Part shown: in pieces, positions 7,162-14,198 of the stretch
How positions within the stretch are numbered: the stretch's first letter is position 1
Layout of the letters: each line of letters opens with the position of its first letter
Virus record (IMG/VR): IMGVR_UViG_3300043775_002663
Location: 1 to 20,082 of that record
DNA length: 20,082 bases
Source of the DNA: a virus
Direction: 5' to 3' (one strand)
The notes under the pieces: model-generated
Databases searched by the model: none
What the model saw: the letters and a program-made list of their open reading frames with translations, nothing else
Told to the model about the DNA's origin: nothing
Position numbers and translations under genes: made by a program

Positions 7162-9566
7162 TATCTCCAATCTATCCAATCTATAGAGTCACCTTTATAG
7201 TATTCTACATATAGTACATCGTCAGTCTCAATATCCTGAACTCTAGATTCTGTTGGTTTACTAACAGAATTTGTGGAAGAATTATATACACTGTCATCAT
7301 ATATATGAACCATTTTACCAAATAGTTTAGACAGTATTTTTTCAGAATCTGTTGAGTCAAACCCCATAGAATATAAATTGTATATGTAAGGTGGTTCTAA
7401 TTTGGGTACTACTTTATCTATTAAGTCATTGGTAACTGATTCGTTTATATCACCCATCGTATGAATCTGTAAATTCTCAACACCTTTATCGAAATCTGCC
7501 CAATCACCGTTAGGCCATTCCCTATAGGTTAGTCTACCATTATTTCTATCCCTAACTTCAATGAATTGTTGGTAAAAATCCAAATGTACTTCTTTACTAA
7601 AAACAACACTAAGTATTGTATCCCATTCAGATTGTGGTATACCTAAAGATTCTAAATCAGAAAAATAAGGTGGATTGATTAATTTTGAAATTTTATCGAA
7701 TAAAATTTTTTTTTTATCGATAGACTCGTTAACTAAATCATTTACACCACCTTTTATAATTTGCCCATCACTAGTGACTAAATTAACTTTTAAGTTTACT
7801 CCATTTTCTTTTCCCCACTGTTTAAACTCAATGGCGTGTGGTTCTCTATCTTCCCACATTTCTATCTGATTAACATTAGGGAATCTATTCAGTAGACTTT
7901 TAATGGTATTAAATTTACTAGTCAAAGTATCGCCATTACCTTTATAGTGATATTCATCAAAAGATATGTTATGTAATAGTAATAATTCTTCTATTTGTTC
8001 TGACTGATGTGGTATTCTACCTGTTAACATTATTACTAAAGTACTAGGATTAGATTTCTCTCTTAGGTAATCTGCAACAGTATTTTCTATAGGTTGTATG
8101 TCGAATACTGCATCATCTAAAGACTCTGGTTTACTCCACCATCCTATATGTGGATATTCTTTACCAGTAAATTCCTCCCACTGTTTCTTACCTTCTTCAG
8201 GGTGTGGTGTCTTCATTAATGTACCATCGAAATCAAATATTGAAATTTTGTTGATTAGATTATAACTTTCTACTAGTAATTTTACTTTCTTATTGTATCT
8301 AACACTTTCGTTTAAATCTAAAACACTACCTGAAACCCAATTAGTTAATTCTTCTATGGGTGTTATATGTGTTTGATCATCGTATGTGAATTTAACTTTA
8401 TTATTTTTAAAGTCGATATCGTTACTATATAGTGTTAATATACCATTTCTAGCCATATAATATTCACCCTGCGAAGTGTCTGTTATTTTTTTAAAACCTA
8501 ATTTATTTAATAAATCTAAAACATACTTTCTATTTAATATTAACTCCTCTAAGTCAATATCTTCTGATTCAGTAATTTTTTCTATTGTGGATTTTAATGA
8601 TCTGTTTAGTTCGGTAACCACCTCATCTACACCATCACTATCAATCCACTCACCGTAGTAAGCATCCTCCAAATCAACATCAGGTTGTATTTCCGCATCT
8701 TTTAATTCAGAAAGATTAAGTAGATTCCTTTCTTTTACTATTTCTATTAATTCAACATACGGTATTTCTATACAATAATCACCGAATCTACATCTAGTTT
8801 TATTAGTATCGTATTTAATTTCATTTGTATAAGTTTTTCTTACACTATCTTGTCTAGCCCTAGTTATGACAATACTCATCTCACCTATATAATCATCAAC
8901 TATCCTTTCGTAATATTCTTTAGGTAATACTTCACCTAAAAAATCGTTAACTTCTTGTTCCCCAATCTTTTTACCATCTTTACCAGGCCATTCAGATAAC
9001 CCTGACAGTATCGCCAAAGTTTCTAAGTGTTCTACTGTCTCATCATTAGTATATACATAATCAAACTCTGATGTTTCTATTTCTTCATAGTAATCACCAT
9101 AAGAACTAAATGCCTCATAATATTTCCATAAATCATCATCACCTAACCCAGAAAAATATTTTTCCCATTCATCTCTATCTAAAGTTATTGTCACTGACTC
9201 ATTTCCAAAGTCTAAACAGGGTGTATTGTAGTTATTACATAAAACAAACCAGTCACCGATTAAAGAGTCTAATTTTTCACGATTGTTATCATATAACTCA
9301 TCTATATATTCATTTACGTTTGAATTTAATAAAGATATATTATTCAAAAAATTGAGAAGAGGTCCTTCTCTATCTACTTCTATTGTATCGTAATCACCAG
9401 TACCCTTATTATAGTACCAAAGTCTATATAAATCTAGTACCTCAGATTTATCCAACCCAAATTCATCTTTAAGTATTTTAAACACTTGATCCTTATTGGA
9501 GGTGTTATCAATCTTTTTATCTAAATAGGATAGTATTTTTATCTCAAATTTCGTAAGTTTGTCCAT
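7158..9566 (-). CDS. 802-residue multidomain phage protein with HAD (Swiss Army Knife RNA-repair-like) phosphatase domain
   Basis: Residues 1-60 match the N-terminal module of the acidic coiled-coil paralogs (LTKFEIKILSYL), making this member D of that family. Residues 100-340 are acidic and unrecognised. Residues 340-415 form a small unknown domain. Residues 440-598 are a HAD phosphatase-like domain with FDFDGTLMKTP (nucleophile D445, D447), GWWSKPESLDD (475-485), LTGR (514-517), a Lys candidate at K551/K556 and WEDREPHAIEF (571-581). This order fits the HAD_SAK (Swiss Army Knife RNA repair-like) family. Residues 621-662 and 714-757 are a tandem repeat (INPPYFSDLESLGI versus LEPPYIYNLYSMGF). 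NES sequences at 419-421, 613-615 and 708-710 sit at domain junctions and resemble processing sites. The gene runs opposite to most neighbours. Phosphatase or end-repair activity is inferred from motifs. Confidence 0.88.
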   Translation of the reverse strand: MDKLTKFEIKILSYLDKKIDNTSNKDQVFKILKDEFGLDKSEVLDLYRLWYYNKGTGDYDTIEVDREGPLLNFLNNISLLNSNVNEYIDELYDNNREKLDSLIGDWFVLCNNYNTPCLDFGNESVTITLDRDEWEKYFSGLGDDDLWKYYEAFSSYGDYYEEIETSEFDYVYTNDETVEHLETLAILSGLSEWPGKDGKKIGEQEVNDFLGEVLPKEYYERIVDDYIGEMSIVITRARQDSVRKTYTNEIKYDTNKTRCRFGDYCIEIPYVELIEIVKERNLLNLSELKDAEIQPDVDLEDAYYGEWIDSDGVDEVVTELNRSLKSTIEKITESEDIDLEELILNRKYVLDLLNKLGFKKITDTSQGEYYMARNGILTLYSNDIDFKNNKVKFTYDDQTHITPIEELTNWVSGSVLDLNESVRYNKKVKLLVESYNLINKISIFDFDGTLMKTPHPEEGKKQWEEFTGKEYPHIGWWSKPESLDDAVFDIQPIENTVADYLREKSNPSTLVIMLTGRIPHQSEQIEELLLLHNISFDEYHYKGNGDTLTSKFNTIKSLLNRFPNVNQIEMWEDREPHAIEFKQWGKENGVNLKVNLVTSDGQIIKGGVNDLVNESIDKKKILFDKISKLINPPYFSDLESLGIPQSEWDTILSVVFSKEVHLDFYQQFIEVRDRNNGRLTYREWPNGDWADFDKGVENLQIHTMGDINESVTNDLIDKVVPKLEPPYIYNLYSMGFDSTDSEKILSKLFGKMVHIYDDSVYNSSTNSVSKPTESRVQDIETDDVLYVEYYKGDSIDWIDWRY

Positions 9567-9611
9567 ATTAATAAATATATGAAATAAATATTAAAAAAAA
9601 AGTATAAAATG

Positions 9612-9643
9612 TTTGGCAGAATGAAAAAAGGTCCTTACATTTG
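9612..9643 (+). promoter_or_regulatory. Bacteroidota-type promoter for the DUF932 gene
   Basis: TTTG at 9612-9615 and TACATTTG at 9636-9643 are 20 nt apart, an exact match to TTTG-N20-TAnnTTTG. The start codon follows 20 nt later. It lies in the intergenic gap divergent from the 802-residue gene. Confidence 0.8.
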
Positions 9644-9663
9644 TAGATATAAAACTAAAAGAT

Positions 9664-10458
9664 ATGAGTTACTTAAATTTTAATGAGATTGGACAACGTT
9701 GTCCTTCGGCTTTGACACAAGAACCGTCAAACCATTTGTCGAACATTTATCGATTCATTCCGACTACGGAAGTGATTGATTTATTGGGGGAACAAGGTTG
9801 GTTACCTACACAGGCGATGCAAACTCGTTCTCGTAAGGGACATGAGTCAAAGATGCCGTTTAAGAAACATATGTTACGTTTCAGAAATGAAAATAACATT
9901 AACATCGCCAGAGAGATTGGGGACACACACCCAGAAATCCTTTTGACGAATTCACACGATGGTTCATCATCGTTTAAGTTTCACGTTGGTTTATTCCGTT
10001 TGGTGTGTTCTAATGGATTGGTGATTGCGGATAAGACTTTCGATGAGTTCCGTGTAATGCATAAAGGGTTTCAGAAAGAAGATATCCTTAAAGTTGTTAA
10101 TATGACAACGGAAAAAATCCCTATGGTTGTTGGTAGAGTTCAGGATATGATGTCTAAAGAACTGTCTATGGCACAACAGTATGATTTCGCTAAGATGGTT
10201 GCGGACAACTATTGGGGTGAAGATAAAATGATTGATGTGAATCAGATGCTTAAGATTCGTAGAGAAGAGGACGCTGGTACCGATTTATGGAGTGTATTCA
10301 ATAGAGTACAAGAGAATGTACTTCAAGGTGGTATCATAACCATTACACCGAAAGATAATGGTAATCTTCGTAGATCTCGTAGTAGAGCGATTCGATCAAT
10401 CGATCAGAACATTGAGGTTAACAAAATGTTGTGGGAAATGTCGGAATTAGTTTTGTAA
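9664..10458 (+). CDS. DUF932 family phage/plasmid protein
   Basis: This 264-residue protein carries the central signature of the DUF932 (phage/plasmid-like, TIGR03299-related) family: KHMLRFR (68-74), HPEILLTNSHDG (89-100) and the hallmark FRLVCSNGLVIAD (111-123), followed by a helical C-terminal half. The family is common on phages and plasmids and its function is not known. The gene is a single transcription unit, with a strong host-like promoter 20 nt upstream and a strong intrinsic terminator 26 nt after the stop. Its codon use differs from all neighbours: many Arg codons are CGT rather than AGA, and C/G-ending codons are frequent. That suggests high expression or recent acquisition. Confidence 0.93.
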   Translation: MSYLNFNEIGQRCPSALTQEPSNHLSNIYRFIPTTEVIDLLGEQGWLPTQAMQTRSRKGHESKMPFKKHMLRFRNENNINIAREIGDTHPEILLTNSHDGSSSFKFHVGLFRLVCSNGLVIADKTFDEFRVMHKGFQKEDILKVVNMTTEKIPMVVGRVQDMMSKELSMAQQYDFAKMVADNYWGEDKMIDVNQMLKIRREEDAGTDLWSVFNRVQENVLQGGIITITPKDNGNLRRSRSRAIRSIDQNIEVNKMLWEMSELVL

Positions 10459-10483
10459 TTCATAGTTGTTTGTTTGTGAAAGG

Positions 10484-10510
10484 TGGGGGATTTATCCCCC
10501 ATTTTTTTTT
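10484..10510 (+). terminator. Intrinsic terminator after DUF932 gene
   Basis: A perfect 7-bp stem, TGGGGGA (10484-10490) and TCCCCCA (10495-10501), closes a TTTA loop and is followed by nine T residues (10502-10510). It is the most GC-rich hairpin I see in the intergenic regions of this AT-rich window. Confidence 0.95.
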
Positions 10511-10540
10511 ATATTTTTTTCACTTTTATGATTGAACTTA

Positions 10541-10548
10541 TATTTATA
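10541..10548 (+). promoter_or_regulatory. TATTTATA box before the GAF-like gene
   Basis: The octamer TATTTATA lies 18 nt before the start codon and directly after the upstream terminator, so a new transcript must start near here. The same octamer precedes the genes at 1905, 17679, 19181 and the minus-strand gene at 11847. I propose it as a second phage promoter class. No host-like TAnnTTTG is seen at this site (the nearest is TATATTTA). Confidence 0.45.
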
Positions 10549-10566
10549 ATATAAAAGTTTAAAATT

Positions 10567-11166
10567 ATGATGGAGTTAATTATTGCTTTCATAACAGGTG
10601 TTATAAGTCCGATTACAATACTACTGTTTAAGAATTGGTTAGAGAAGAAAAAGAAACCTGATATGGTGGCGGATACATTAGAATTAGGTGAGGTTGTAAC
10701 ACATAAAATAGAGGAAATTAGAGAAGAAATAAGTGCAGATAGAGTTTGGTTGATACAGTTCCACAACGGAGGACATTTTTATCCAACAGGTAAATCGATG
10801 GCAAAATTCTCAATGATATATGAAACAGTTAACATCAAAGTAAATTCTATACAAAATAATTTTCAAAATATACCTGTTAGTCTATTCTCAAAATCAATAA
10901 ATGAATTATTAAAGAATGATGTAATAGAGATAATTGATTTCAAAGACGAAACAATTGCAACTTTTGGGTTAAAGTATATAGCAGAAGAATCTGGTTGTAA
11001 ATCAGGTTATTTATTCTCAATAAAAAGTATTGATGATAAGTTTATAGGTATATTAGGTGTAGACTATACGGGAAAGAAAACAAAACTTAATGATGACACC
11101 ATCAATAGGTTGTCAATTAAAGCAACATCAATTGGTGGTGTTTTAATGAATCATCTGAAAGTCTAA
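10567..11166 (+). CDS. Membrane-anchored GAF-like phage protein
   Basis: This 199-residue protein has an N-terminal hydrophobic segment (residues 4-21, ending FKNW) followed by KKKK, which predicts a single membrane anchor with the rest in the cytoplasm. A helical linker (38-57) leads into ADRVWLIQFHNGGHFYPTG (57-75) and KFSMIYETV (80-88), then DFKDETIATFGL and a terminal half with YLFSIKSIDDKFIGILGVDYTG (148-169). That order of strands fits a GAF-like small-ligand sensing domain, and I recall similar FHNGG proteins from phages and plasmids. The ligand is unknown. The 3' end overlaps the convergent gene by 50 nt. Transcription probably starts at the TATTTATA box just upstream. Confidence 0.82.
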   Translation: MMELIIAFITGVISPITILLFKNWLEKKKKPDMVADTLELGEVVTHKIEEIREEISADRVWLIQFHNGGHFYPTGKSMAKFSMIYETVNIKVNSIQNNFQNIPVSLFSKSINELLKNDVIEIIDFKDETIATFGLKYIAEESGCKSGYLFSIKSIDDKFIGILGVDYTGKKTKLNDDTINRLSIKATSIGGVLMNHLKV

Positions 11167-11635
11167 ACCAGTTTGGGACATCCCTATTTTTCCATTTAGC
11201 AAAATCCTTTTTAAAATCAATGTAGTACTTCCTATATGAAAGTATAGGGTTATTATCTATTTTACATTCATCAGGCATCGCCAACTTAAAATCTGTAACA
11301 GTACCATTCTCTTTAATTTTTGGTAGGTTTAAAAGACACCATTCAATTATTTCCTGTGACTTATGTCTCTTACCATAACGGTATGTATATTCCTCACATA
11401 ACTCTAAACCTAAATCACATAACCAAACATAGTTTTCAATACACTCTCTAGTCCAAATGGAACATGGGTGATTTTTATGTGATAACTTATACGGTACATG
11501 TTCGGTTTCTTGATTTGTCATATGATGAACACCACAAAGAAGTTGTGCCGTCTCCAAAATCATTTTTACTACGTGTTTATCACAATGCATTTGTGCACAC
11601 GACTTAGGATCGTAATCCAAAACAAAAATATTCAT
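11117..11635 (-). CDS. Conserved phage protein of the DKHVVKM family
   Basis: This 172-residue protein opens MNIFVLDYDP and continues with CDKHVVKMILETAQLL (18-33), HKNHPCSIWTRE (53-64), ENYVWL (67-72) and EYTYRYGKRHKS (82-93). Later it has MPDECK and RKYYIDFKKDFAKWKNRDVPNWF. I recognise this pattern as a widespread phage family usually annotated as hypothetical. The invariant Asp, Lys, His, Arg and Cys residues suggest an enzyme, possibly acting on nucleic acid, but the activity is not known to me. The gene starts 2 nt after the upstream minus-strand gene. Its 3' end overlaps the plus-strand GAF-like gene by 50 nt. Confidence 0.85.
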   Translation of the reverse strand: MNIFVLDYDPKSCAQMHCDKHVVKMILETAQLLCGVHHMTNQETEHVPYKLSHKNHPCSIWTRECIENYVWLCDLGLELCEEYTYRYGKRHKSQEIIEWCLLNLPKIKENGTVTDFKLAMPDECKIDNNPILSYRKYYIDFKKDFAKWKNRDVPNWFRLSDDSLKHHQLMLL

Positions 11636-11637
11636 AG

Positions 11638-11847
11638 TTAAAAATTTACGTGTTCTTCTTCTACTACACCATCATTAATTCTGTAGTAATTTCCAGTTTT
11701 TCTACTGGCACCTTCTTTAATACCAATTAGGGCTTCCCATTTTCCATCAGGAAATTTACAGAGATAAAATTTAGTAAATTGTTCACCGTGCGTTTTTTCT
11801 AAAACAGTCTTTAATTCTAAAATTAATTCACTTATTGTCTTTTCCAT
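11638..11847 (-). CDS. Small phage protein, unknown function
   Basis: This 69-residue protein begins with a helix (ISELILELKTVLEKTHG) followed by a beta-rich part (FYLCKFPDGKWEALIGI, GNYYRINDG) and an acidic end. I see no known motif. It heads a two-gene minus-strand operon with the DKHVVKM gene, 2 nt apart. Upstream it has both a host-like promoter (11873-11903, minus) and a TATTTATA box on the minus strand (11861-11868), which supports it as a real gene. Confidence 0.72.
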   Translation of the reverse strand: MEKTISELILELKTVLEKTHGEQFTKFYLCKFPDGKWEALIGIKEGASRKTGNYYRINDGVVEEEHVNF

Positions 11848-11860
11848 AAAACATTTATCT

Positions 11861-11868
11861 TATAAATA
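11861..11868 (-). promoter_or_regulatory. TATTTATA box before the minus-strand two-gene operon
   Basis: Read on the minus strand the octamer is TATTTATA, 13 nt before the start at 11847 and 4 nt downstream of a host-like TATATTTG. It may be a separate phage promoter element or overlap the transcription start of the host-like promoter. Confidence 0.4.
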
Positions 11869-11872
11869 TCGC

Positions 11873-11903
11873 CAAATATACTAAATTTTTTTATTAATAC
11901 AAA
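11873..11903 (-). promoter_or_regulatory. Bacteroidota-type promoter, minus strand
   Basis: On the minus strand TTTG (11903-11900) is followed after 19 nt by TATATTTG (11880-11873). It fires toward the gene starting at 11847, and its upstream element lies within 7 nt of that of the divergent plus-strand promoter. Confidence 0.7.
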
Positions 11904-11909
11904 CGATTG

Positions 11910-11940
11910 TTGATTTTTTTATTAAAAATCCATATAATTG
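11910..11940 (+). promoter_or_regulatory. Bacteroidota-type promoter, plus strand, near-leaderless
   Basis: TTG at 11910-11912 and TATAATTG (one mismatch to TAnnTTTG) at 11933-11940 are 20 nt apart. The ATG at 11945 is only 4 nt beyond the motif, so the transcript would start at or very near the start codon. Confidence 0.55.
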
Positions 11941-11944
11941 TTTT

Positions 11945-12364
11945 ATGGAAAATGAAGGAGTAACTAATTCAGTGATTAGATTCATCAATAAAAATGGTGA
12001 ACTAACACCACAATACTTATCTGATATGAAAGAAAAAATATCTGTGTTGTGGGATTTAAGAGAAAGGATTGATAGTACACTAGATAGATTAAAAATTAAC
12101 ATAATAAAAAGTAGTACACACTTATTAATTGATAAAGTTCATAGGGGTGATAACGAAACTAGTTTGAAGATTTTGGAGAACACTAGAGACAGATCAGTTT
12201 TCTATGATTTCATCACAATATTTGATGAGTTAATAGTATTGAATGAACAGTATCTACAAAAGTATGAGAATGAATATTCAGATATTAAAGACATTAAAGA
12301 TAATTTGGGGTTGAATGATTATAAATTATTCAAAATTATTAATGACATAAATTTGGATAAGTAA
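11945..12364 (+). CDS. Helical phage protein, unknown function
   Basis: This 139-residue protein is mostly helical by composition, without Cys or Trp clusters other than VLWDLRERID near residue 34. No signal peptide, membrane segment or recognised motif is visible. It has its own likely promoter with almost no leader. The promoter of the next gene is embedded in its last codons (TTTG at 12352-12355), so the two are transcribed separately at least in part. The function is unknown. Confidence 0.75.
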   Translation: MENEGVTNSVIRFINKNGELTPQYLSDMKEKISVLWDLRERIDSTLDRLKINIIKSSTHLLIDKVHRGDNETSLKILENTRDRSVFYDFITIFDELIVLNEQYLQKYENEYSDIKDIKDNLGLNDYKLFKIINDINLDK

Positions 12365-12383
12365 AATATTATTTCTATATTTG
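12352..12383 (+). promoter_or_regulatory. Bacteroidota-type promoter for the 12401 operon
   Basis: TTTG at 12352-12355 and TATATTTG at 12376-12383 are exactly 20 nt apart. The upstream element lies inside the previous gene. The start codon follows 17 nt later. It probably drives the overlapping genes 12401 to 14584. Confidence 0.85.
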
Positions 12384-12400
12384 TTTCAAATAAGACAACT

Positions 12401-12676
12401 ATGGAAAACAACCCTTTGAAAAGTGAAAGAGTGATGAAGTTCTTAGAGAAGTTTTATCCTACTAAAGTAGATAGATTAGGGTTACCTTCATTAATTACTG
12501 TTAATGATAAGGATCATTCATTGACTTGTTCTATCGACAGAGTTCATTTGGTTAAGGTTATACTTAATGAACTAAAATCAAATTTTGGTTACGACAACGA
12601 TCAATCTAAAACTATTGCAGAATTTTATTGTAATGAAAAATACGGTGTCTATAAAAAAATAATACTATCGATATGA
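12401..12676 (+). CDS. Small phage protein, unknown function
   Basis: This 91-residue protein shows no recognised motif. It has a helix-rich start (ERVMKFLEKFYPTKVDRLGLPSLITV), a short beta segment and a C-terminal KTIAEFYCNEKYG part. It is the first gene after a strong host-like promoter. Its stop overlaps the start of the next gene in ATGA (12673-12676), which indicates translational coupling. The function is unknown. Confidence 0.72.
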   Translation: MENNPLKSERVMKFLEKFYPTKVDRLGLPSLITVNDKDHSLTCSIDRVHLVKVILNELKSNFGYDNDQSKTIAEFYCNEKYGVYKKIILSI

Positions 12677-12996
12677 AAGATTTCTATTTTTCAAATGAAG
12701 AGGAGGAAAAAGATTTTTTAAAAAATCAAAAGTGGTTGATACATAGTTTGATTATAGAAGGAGTTAAAAAGTCGATGAAAGATGGGTTAGATGAAATTGT
12801 ATTGTTCAGGATCATAAACCCATTAAGTAATTTTATAATGATTTCGGAATTAAGAAAGGAAGATTGGTTTTCTAGTCTGAGTAAAAGTTTAGAATATTTT
12901 GAGTCTGTTGAGGAGTATGAGATATGTTCTGATGTTAAAAAACTATTAAAAAAAATAAAAAATGGAAATAGTAAATCAAATGATGGCAAAAAGTAA
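12673..12996 (+). CDS. Small phage protein, unknown function
   Basis: This 107-residue protein has an acidic N-terminus (FSNEEEEKDFLKNQKW), a helical body with DWFSSLSKSLEYFESVEEY and a basic Lys-rich tail. No motif is recognised. It overlaps the previous gene by 4 nt and the next by up to 35 nt, so it lies inside one operon running from 12401 to the IMP dehydrogenase-like gene. Confidence 0.7.
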   Translation: MKDFYFSNEEEEKDFLKNQKWLIHSLIIEGVKKSMKDGLDEIVLFRIINPLSNFIMISELRKEDWFSSLSKSLEYFESVEEYEICSDVKKLLKKIKNGNSKSNDGKK

Positions 12997-13153
12997 ATGT
13001 GTTGCAGTTATTGAAAGTTGTAAAACCTTAGAACAACTGAAAGTTGCTAAGAGGTTCATAGAACTATATAATAAAAAGTATGAAGACTTTTTGGGTTATA
13101 ATATGTTAAATAGAAAAATAAATGAAAATGAAGAGAGCATTAACTTACGATGA
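12962..13153 (+). CDS. Small helical phage protein (VIESCKTLEQL motif)
   Basis: The product is 63 residues from the ATG at 12962, or 56 if the ATG at 12983 is used, which would shorten the overlap with the upstream gene to 14 nt. The core VIESCKTLEQLKVAKRFIEL resembles a short helical motif I associate with small phage proteins (I-x-S-C-x-T-x-x-Q-L). The 3' end overlaps the IMP dehydrogenase-like gene by 32 nt. The tight nesting supports a coupled operon. The function is unknown. Confidence 0.68.
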   Translation: MEIVNQMMAKSKCVAVIESCKTLEQLKVAKRFIELYNKKYEDFLGYNMLNRKINENEESINLR

Positions 13154-14198
13154 TATTCTGTTAGTACCTAAGTACTCGGAAATAGAAACAAGAAACAGTA
13201 TTGATTTATCAACATTAGTCAGTAGAAGATATGGTATCTTAAAACCTTATGTTGCATCTTGTATGGACACTGTATGTGAATATAGGATGGCAATCAAAAT
13301 GGTTGAGTTTGGTGGTGTTGGATGTATACACCGTTTTATGACTGTTGAGGAGCAATGTGAACAAGTAGGGAAGGTTATGGAATACATAACTACAAACCAT
13401 ATGCATGAAAATTGGGGTGTTATGTACGATAATTGGCACGCAGAGATACAGGACATACCTGTTATGGCTGCCGTAGGTGTTAGTGAATCAGATGTTAGTA
13501 GGGCGGAGAGTTTGGTTAAGTGTGGTGCAAATATAATTTTAATTGATGTTGCACACGGACACCACAAAAATGTTAAAAATATGATTCAAAAACTTAGGGA
13601 GGTTTTACCTGAAAGAATAGACATTATTGCTGGAAACATATCAACGGAGGAGTCCGCAATTGATTTATGTGAATGGGGTGCGGATGGATTAAGAGTTGGT
13701 ATTGGTGGTGGTAGTTTGTGTACCACCAGAATTCAAACAGGACACGGAGTACCAAATGTAACGTCTATCATTGATTGTGTAAAAGGTTCTAAAGTTCCTG
13801 TTATGGCGGATGGTGGTATTAGAAGTAGTGGTGATATTGCAAAGGCATTATCAATCGGTGCAGATTGTGTAATGTTAGGTTCACTATTGGCTGGTACCAA
13901 AGAATCGCCAGGTAAAATTATTACAAAGGGTGATGGACTTTTATGTAAAAAATATAGAGGTTCTGCTAGTTTAGAAACTAAATCATCTCACGGTCAATCA
14001 ACAAAACACGTAGAGGGTGAGTCAACATTAATACCTTATAAAGGTAGTGTCGATATCATAATAGAGAAATTAACTGATGGTATTAAATCAGCGTTGTCCT
14101 ATAGTGGTTCTAACAACATAAAGAATTTCCATTTAAAATCGGAAACTGTGGAAATCACACCTTCGGGTATGGCTGAATCTAAAGCACATTTATTGTGA
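13122..14198 (+). CDS. CBS-less IMP dehydrogenase / GMP reductase family enzyme
   Basis: This 358-residue TIM-barrel enzyme of purine nucleotide metabolism opens with ALTYDDILLVPKYS (6-19). It has ASCMDTVCEYRMA (45-57), GGVGCIHRF (64-72), IDVAHGHH (141-148), the catalytic loop GIGGGSLCTTRIQTGHGVP (193-211, Cys200), MADGGIRSSGDIAKAL (228-243) and MLGSLLAGT (251-259). It lacks the two CBS domains of bacterial IMP dehydrogenase, so its length is that of GMP reductase. The flap (SSHGQSTKHVEGEST) lacks the RY pair of IMP dehydrogenase and is nearer to GMP reductase. The C-terminal ITPSGMAESKAHLL resembles the IMP dehydrogenase end. It may raise guanine nucleotide supply or interconvert GMP and IMP during infection. 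The substrate direction cannot be settled from sequence. A second ATG at 13128 is also possible. Confidence 0.92.
   Translation: MKMKRALTYDDILLVPKYSEIETRNSIDLSTLVSRRYGILKPYVASCMDTVCEYRMAIKMVEFGGVGCIHRFMTVEEQCEQVGKVMEYITTNHMHENWGVMYDNWHAEIQDIPVMAAVGVSESDVSRAESLVKCGANIILIDVAHGHHKNVKNMIQKLREVLPERIDIIAGNISTEESAIDLCEWGADGLRVGIGGGSLCTTRIQTGHGVPNVTSIIDCVKGSKVPVMADGGIRSSGDIAKALSIGADCVMLGSLLAGTKESPGKIITKGDGLLCKKYRGSASLETKSSHGQSTKHVEGESTLIPYKGSVDIIIEKLTDGIKSALSYSGSNNIKNFHLKSETVEITPSGMAESKAHLL

Noticed and set aside
13247-13567. Minus-strand open frames inside the IMP dehydrogenase-like gene
   Set aside because: The plus strand encodes a clear conserved enzyme; the antisense frames have no recognisable motif.
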